Assembly (NCBI GenBank): GCA_035510795.1
Contig: DATKGL010000021.1
Coordinates: forward strand, 1-64,000
Length of the DNA: 64,000 nt
DNA from: DATKGL01 sp035510795
Lineage (GTDB): Bacteria; Patescibacteriota; Saccharimonadia; Saccharimonadales; UBA4665
Direction: 5' to 3'
Shown: in pieces, positions 60,174-64,000 of the stretch
Position numbering within the stretch: position 1 is the first letter of the stretch
How the letters are laid out: every line of letters starts with the position of its first letter
Notes under the pieces: model-generated
What the model was told of the DNA's origin: nothing
What the model saw: the letters and a program-made list of their open reading frames with translations, nothing else
The model's database searches: none
Translations under genes and position numbers: made by a program

Positions 60174-60720
60174 CTTTGTCATGTATTTGCTCCAATTGTC
60201 CATCCTTAGTTAACTTAAAGAAAGCATTCTCGTTTTTCTTAATATGATCAACAAAAGTAATACCGTTGGTATGGTCGATCTCGTGCTGCAGAACCCTGGC
60301 TAAAAATCCCTCAGCCGTAATCCTGAATTCCTTACCGTTTAGACCCCTGGCTTTTACTCTAACCTTTGAATAGCGAGGCACTTTACCATATATATCTTGA
60401 ACGCTAAGGCAGCCCTCAAAATCTTCTTCCTCGTCACCCTCATATTTAGTAATAACCGGATTGATCAATACGGTAAATGATTTATCATCTTTGTTGTCAT
60501 AATTATTACGAACAATAATGATTCTCAACGGTTGGTTAATTTGAATTGCCGCCAAAGCCACGCCCACTTCATGTTCGCGGCTTGCTTCCCATTCCAAAAC
60601 TGTTTTTTCCATTTGGCTGATTATTTTTTTAACATAAGCATCTATTAAACCGACTTTTTTGGAGCGGACTCTTAGTCCGGGATTCGGCAGGTAGATGATT
60701 AGATCTTTGGCTTTAGACAT
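60145..60720 (-). CDS. def: Peptide deformylase
   Basis: The metalloenzyme removes the formyl group from new proteins. Motif 1 is VGVALAAIQINQP (family GxGxAAxQ, first Gly varied), motif 2 is EGCLSV with the metal Cys, and motif 3 is QHEIDHTNG with both metal His and the catalytic Glu. At 191 aa it has a short C-terminal extension. A TATACT box ends 8 bases before the ATG at 60720. Confidence 0.94.
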   Translation of the reverse strand: MSKAKDLIIYLPNPGLRVRSKKVGLIDAYVKKIISQMEKTVLEWEASREHEVGVALAAIQINQPLRIIIVRNNYDNKDDKSFTVLINPVITKYEGDEEEDFEGCLSVQDIYGKVPRYSKVRVKARGLNGKEFRITAEGFLARVLQHEIDHTNGITFVDHIKKNENAFFKLTKDGQLEQIHDKDVESSDFLR

Positions 60721-60759
60721 GCTATATAAGTATATTACTTTGTTGACAGAAAATAAATA

Positions 60760-62703
60760 TTACAACAAATTATTTGGATCAATATCATGAATCCAGCCGG
60801 CTGGCAGTTGATTGATGATGTCCAGCAGAACCTGTCTTTGTTTGGACTTGATAACTATCTGCCAGTCATAAAATTTACCGTTTTTTTCATGAAAAGCAGG
60901 CGAAGGGTGACTTATATTCACTCCTGTAAAACTACGGCTGAGGTCTCGAAAAAGAACATCCGCCGCCGTCTCGGCGGCTTTCTGGCTTGTCCGATGATTG
61001 CGTAATTTTACGATGTAACAAAAGGGTGGGAAATTATACGTTTGCCGCTGATCCAGCTCGTTGTGGTAAAAACTTAGCCAATCTCGGTTCAAGGCCGCCA
61101 GCAGGATTGGGCTTTGTGGCGAATATGTTTGGATAATGGCTTCACTATCCCGATGCCCCCTACCGATCCGTCCCACAACCTGAGTAATGATCTGGTAGAA
61201 TTTTTCTTGAGCTTTATAATCGGGGATGTAGAGACTCGAATCGGCCAATACCATGCCGACCAGGCTAAGCTTAGGCAGATCCAGCCCCTTTCCCAGGGTT
61301 TGGGTACCAACAATTATATCTATATCTCCTCTAAGAACGGCTTCGTAGTTCTCCTCCAGGCGCTCAATTTTTTTATTATCTCCGTCAAACCTGGCAATTG
61401 TTGCTTGCGGGAATAGTTTTGTTAATTCATCTACCACAGCTTTGGTGCCGATACTTCTTAAAATTATATTTGTATTATGGCAGAGAGGGCAATTAGTCAG
61501 GGCTGGTTGCTTGAAGCTACAAATATGGCATCTTAAGAGGTGCAAATCGCCGTGATAGACGAGCGGAAGATCACAATTAGGGCAAAGCGCCTGCCAGCCA
61601 CAACTGTCGCATATAACTACGCGTGATGTTCCGCGGCGGTTTAGGAAGATTAACGACTGCTCATGCTTCATCAAAGTAGTTTTAAGGCTAGAAATTAATT
61701 GGTCGGACAAAAACCGACTTTTTGAAAATGATTGCTTATCTTTTAAATCAACAATCTCAACTTTAACAGAGAAGACTTTGTTCGGTTGGGCTGCTAGCTG
61801 AGTCATTTCCAAAATAGAATTACTTTTTTGTTCAGCTACATAATAGTCAACTATGTCCGGTGTGGCCGAGCCCAAAACAACCATTGCATTATGTAGTTGT
61901 CCTAATTTGGCCGCCACCCTGACAGTTTGATAGCGAGGAGCTTGCTCTTGCTTGTAGGCATTTTCATGAGATTCATCGATGATTATTACACCTATGTTTT
62001 TGAGCGGGCTAAATAAAGCTGATCGGGGTCCAATTACCACAACTGGTGATTTAGCAAAGATGATCTTCAGCCAGTTAGCCCGCCTCTGGGGCGGAGATAG
62101 GTGGGAATGGAACAAAATAACGTTATCGCCAAAGACTGACTTAAAACTGCTGTAAAGTTGGGCCGTTAAGCCTATCTCAGGTGTTAGCACAATACTGGAT
62201 TTGTTTGCCCGGTAGGCCCGATAGACCAGTTCTTGGTAGACTCTGGTTTTGCCGCTGCCAGTCTCGCCCCGCAGAATATATGTTCCGGGCTGAGTAAGGT
62301 GCTCTAAGACTTGTTGTTGCTCAGTTGTAGGCTTTGGCAAGGACTTGAGCTTTGGGTGACTAGATTTAAAGCTAGGTTTATCGCCAATATCGTTAATAAT
62401 ATTTGCCGGCAGAAATTGTCTGGCGACTAGGCCCAGCGAAGACGGATAGTAGTTGCTAAGCCAGAGCAGAAGATTAATTGATTGGCTGGAAATAGCCGGC
62501 AAAGCCAATACGCGGCTTACCGGCTTAATATTCTTAGTCTCGCTAGTTTCGGATCGAGCTTGAACAATACCTAAAACTTGCTGATTTCTTAGGGGTACTA
62601 CGACAATCTGGCCGACCGGTAAGGCTTTTTTGCCGCTATAGCTGAGAAGGTGACTACCGTGATAATACTGACTGGCAACAATAACCTCATAGACATATCT
62701 CAT
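60760..62703 (-). CDS. priA: Primosomal helicase PriA
   Basis: PriA restarts stalled replication forks. From the preferred ATG 62703 the 647-aa protein has the 3'-DNA-binding N-domain, then the SF2 helicase with Walker A RGETGSGKTRVYQ, DESH box (IIIDESHENAYKQEQAP) and TPDIVDYY. A zinc region with four CxxC pairs (CDSC, CPNC, CHIC, CPLC) and the second helicase lobe (VGTQTLGKGLDLPKLSLVGM, QVVGRIGRG) follow. The consensus loop 'Gtqm..KG.dfp' is preserved. A TTG at 62721 is the alternative start. Confidence 0.95.
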   Translation of the reverse strand: MRYVYEVIVASQYYHGSHLLSYSGKKALPVGQIVVVPLRNQQVLGIVQARSETSETKNIKPVSRVLALPAISSQSINLLLWLSNYYPSSLGLVARQFLPANIINDIGDKPSFKSSHPKLKSLPKPTTEQQQVLEHLTQPGTYILRGETGSGKTRVYQELVYRAYRANKSSIVLTPEIGLTAQLYSSFKSVFGDNVILFHSHLSPPQRRANWLKIIFAKSPVVVIGPRSALFSPLKNIGVIIIDESHENAYKQEQAPRYQTVRVAAKLGQLHNAMVVLGSATPDIVDYYVAEQKSNSILEMTQLAAQPNKVFSVKVEIVDLKDKQSFSKSRFLSDQLISSLKTTLMKHEQSLIFLNRRGTSRVVICDSCGWQALCPNCDLPLVYHGDLHLLRCHICSFKQPALTNCPLCHNTNIILRSIGTKAVVDELTKLFPQATIARFDGDNKKIERLEENYEAVLRGDIDIIVGTQTLGKGLDLPKLSLVGMVLADSSLYIPDYKAQEKFYQIITQVVGRIGRGHRDSEAIIQTYSPQSPILLAALNRDWLSFYHNELDQRQTYNFPPFCYIVKLRNHRTSQKAAETAADVLFRDLSRSFTGVNISHPSPAFHEKNGKFYDWQIVIKSKQRQVLLDIINQLPAGWIHDIDPNNLL

Positions 62704-62728
62704 AGCACTTATTTTTAACAAATTTTGC

Positions 62729-62776
62729 TTGAAAAGCTATCAGGAAAACATTATACTAAGTTGTAGTACAGACTAC
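62729..62776 (+). promoter_or_regulatory. Promoter with palindromic operator at +1
   Basis: TTGAAA (62729-62734), spacer of 17, TATACT (62752-62757). GTAGT-acag-ACTAC (62763-62776) lies over the predicted start, a good site for the winged-helix protein encoded next. Confidence 0.65.
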
Positions 62777-62809
62777 GTTGTCTTTAATACAATAATAATT
62801 ATAAATCAT

Positions 62810-63103
62810 ATGTTAGACGTTTTTATCACCTCAAGAGTTCGAAGAAAAATCATAGTCATCTATGCTAAATATCCTGATTTTAAGACTCACGTCCGGGGAC
62901 TAGCTAAACTTATCAAGGAAGATGCCGGCAACATTCAAAGAGAGCTGAAGCGCCTTGAAAAGGTGGGCTTTCTAATATCTGAAAAACAGGCTAACACCAA
63001 AGTCTATTACACCAATAAACAGTTCCCGATATTTAAAGAACTTCAGAGTATTGTATTAAAATCACAACGCTCTGCTCAGCAAAAAAAGCAACAGATTCTA
63101 TAA
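62810..63103 (+). CDS. Winged-helix transcription regulator
   Basis: I choose ATG 62810, since the longer frame begins in the -35 box. The 97-aa protein is essentially one winged helix: RVRRKIIVIYAKYPDFKTHV, RGLAKLIKEDAGNIQRELKR (recognition helix) and LEKVGFLISEKQANTKVYYT (wing). It resembles the N-terminal domain of the protein at 28178. The palindrome at its own promoter suggests autoregulation. The ligand is unknown. Confidence 0.75.
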   Translation: MLDVFITSRVRRKIIVIYAKYPDFKTHVRGLAKLIKEDAGNIQRELKRLEKVGFLISEKQANTKVYYTNKQFPIFKELQSIVLKSQRSAQQKKQQIL

Positions 63104-63132
63104 ACTGCTTGATTAACTGTTCCTATCTGTTT

Positions 63133-63138
63133 TAAAAT
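63133..63138 (+). promoter_or_regulatory. -10 box of rpsU
   Basis: TAAAAT ends 7 bases before the ATG at 63146; a leaderless message is predicted. Confidence 0.45.
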
Positions 63139-63145
63139 AGCTTAT

Positions 63146-63361
63146 ATGATACAGGTGACCCGTAAGGATTCTAAAGAATCTCTTGAAAATCTGCTGCGAC
63201 GATTTAACCGAAAAGTCCAACAGTCTGGAGTGATGTATGCAGTTAAGCAGGCTCAATACTTCGAAAAGCCGCTAAGCAAGCGTGAACGAAGGCAAAAAGC
63301 AATTGTTCGTCGCGCTCGTCGAGCCGTAAAACTCCAGAAGATTAAACTCGGTTTGAAATAG
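63146..63361 (+). CDS. rpsU: Ribosomal protein bS21
   Basis: The 71-aa basic protein (VTRKDSKESLENLLRRFNRK; RREKALAKxR-like YFEKPLSKRERRQKAIVRRA) matches bS21, which sits near the anti-Shine-Dalgarno helix of the 30S subunit. The YqeY-like gene begins at the next base, a common bacterial pairing. Confidence 0.94.
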   Translation: MIQVTRKDSKESLENLLRRFNRKVQQSGVMYAVKQAQYFEKPLSKRERRQKAIVRRARRAVKLQKIKLGLK

Positions 63362-63820
63362 ATGTCGATCAAAGAACAGATTGAGCAGGATATAAAAACT
63401 GCTCTATTGAGTAGAGACGCCGAGACTGTTAGTGGCCTTCGCAACCTAAAAACAGCTATCCAATATGCCGAGGTGGACAGAGGACTTCGCGATAGGGGGC
63501 TAAATGACGCTCAAGCCGTTGAAATATTGCAACGCGAAGCCAAAAAACGCCAAGAGAGCGCTGATCTATATACCCAAGGCAATAACCCGGACAGAGCCAC
63601 TAAAGAACTCAACGAAAAACGACTGATCGAAAAATATCTGCCGCAACAACTACCAGATGAAGAAATTAATAAACTTATTGATCAGTCAATAACGGAAATT
63701 GGCCAACCCGACATGAGCATAATGGGTAAGGTGATATCCGCAGTCAAGGAGAAAAGTCAGGGCGCAGCTGATGGGGCGACAATTGCCCGCCTAACCAAAG
63801 AAAGGCTTTCTCAGAAGTGA
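63362..63820 (+). CDS. GatB/YqeY-domain protein
   Basis: The 152-aa protein starts MSIKEQIEQDIKTALLSRDA and contains LRNLKTAIQYAEVDR, VEILQREAKKRQESADLY and IMGKVISAVKEKSQGAADGA, the YqeY pattern. The domain resembles the tRNA-binding tail of the GatB amidotransferase subunit; the cellular role is not established. It abuts rpsU and overlaps the next gene by GTGA. Confidence 0.92.
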   Translation: MSIKEQIEQDIKTALLSRDAETVSGLRNLKTAIQYAEVDRGLRDRGLNDAQAVEILQREAKKRQESADLYTQGNNPDRATKELNEKRLIEKYLPQQLPDEEINKLIDQSITEIGQPDMSIMGKVISAVKEKSQGAADGATIARLTKERLSQK

Positions 63821-64000
63821 TTATTTTACTTGGAGTTGCTGGGTCAGGAAAGAGTGAGCAGGGTCGTCTGTTGGCGGATGAATATGGCTACGCCTGGATT
63901 TCTACTGGTGAAATTTTGCGAGTGTTAATTACCGGGAAAAGGCGTCATGAAATGTTAGCTGGCAGACTGCTCAGCGATGAAGAAATGATTCAAATTATGG
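63817..64000 (+). CDS. adk: Adenylate kinase-like P-loop kinase, 5' part only
   Basis: GTG 63817 overlaps the YqeY-like stop. The 61 visible residues are IILLGVAGSGKSEQGRLLAD, EYGYAWISTGEILRVLI and a helix GKRRHEMLAGRLLSDEEMIQ. P-loop, the STGE/D segment and the following 'G...G.l.sde' pattern fit nucleoside monophosphate kinases. The usual GPPGAGKGT loop is GVAGSGKSE here, so another NMP kinase-like enzyme is possible. The gene runs past the window end. Confidence 0.8.
   Translation, partial: MIILLGVAGSGKSEQGRLLADEYGYAWISTGEILRVLITGKRRHEMLAGRLLSDEEMIQIM

Noticed and set aside
62729..62809. N-terminal extension of the winged-helix gene from TTG 62729
   Set aside because: It would begin in the -35 box and cross the -10 box and operator; translation must start downstream.

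Overview
The window is a chromosomal segment of a bacterium that I place in Candidatus Saccharibacteria (TM7, Patescibacteria/CPR). The 16S rRNA at 46160-48464 has the TM7-like central region, and the standard genetic code is used (TGA is only a stop). The gene set also fits a small CPR genome: short IF-2, ThrRS without a TGS domain, a secretin-less type IV pilus cluster, a VirD4/TraG-like ATPase and one interrupted rRNA locus. Species cannot be fixed from the sequence alone.

Layout. 1-12017 is a type IV pilus locus: pilM, pilN, pilO, a small membrane protein, pilB, pilT, pilC, a main pilin with its own promoter, the prepilin peptidase pilD and four minor-pilin-like genes. 12020-15575 holds a tyrosine recombinase, ndk, tRNA-Arg, a PH-domain membrane protein, a surface PPIase and tRNA-Asp. 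15564-20330 looks like an integrated element: a large serine recombinase whose stop codon lies inside tRNA-Asp, a small partner, an AlbA_2/Schlafen-like protein with an unknown partner, and a possible PD-(D/E)XK nuclease. A membrane J-domain-like protein follows. 21700-30607 is housekeeping: tRNAs, a glycosyltransferase, nrdR, thrS with a structured leader, an alkyltransferase-like protein, miaA, rpmB and an M50 protease. It also carries a candidate 6S-like RNA. 30618-34088 holds transposase scraps, a secreted protein and an anchored M14-type peptidase.

34223-36389 carries RNase H, RNase P RNA and infC-rpmI-rplT; infC probably starts with ATC. 36390-37457 is a long non-coding stretch with competing hairpins and a decayed reading frame. 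37476-45973 carries a VirD4/TraG-like ATPase and gyrB-gyrA. 46017-53815 is the rRNA locus. Its 16S has one intervening sequence with a LAGLIDADG gene. Its 23S has three group I introns at E. coli-equivalent positions 1931, 1951 and 2500, the middle one carrying a second LAGLIDADG gene. A terminator and a new promoter in the 16S-23S spacer suggest separate transcription. 53822-64000 contains small stress and protease genes, a ROK kinase, rpsA, infB, fmt, def, priA, a winged-helix regulator, rpsU, a YqeY-like gene and the start of adk.

Many genes have an extended -10 box ending 6-8 bases before the start codon, which predicts leaderless mRNAs. Other genes have a clear Shine-Dalgarno sequence, and the 16S anti-SD (CCTCC) is intact. 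I used these two patterns to choose starts. Coordinates come from reading the sequence by eye; domain calls are pattern recognition and no search was run.
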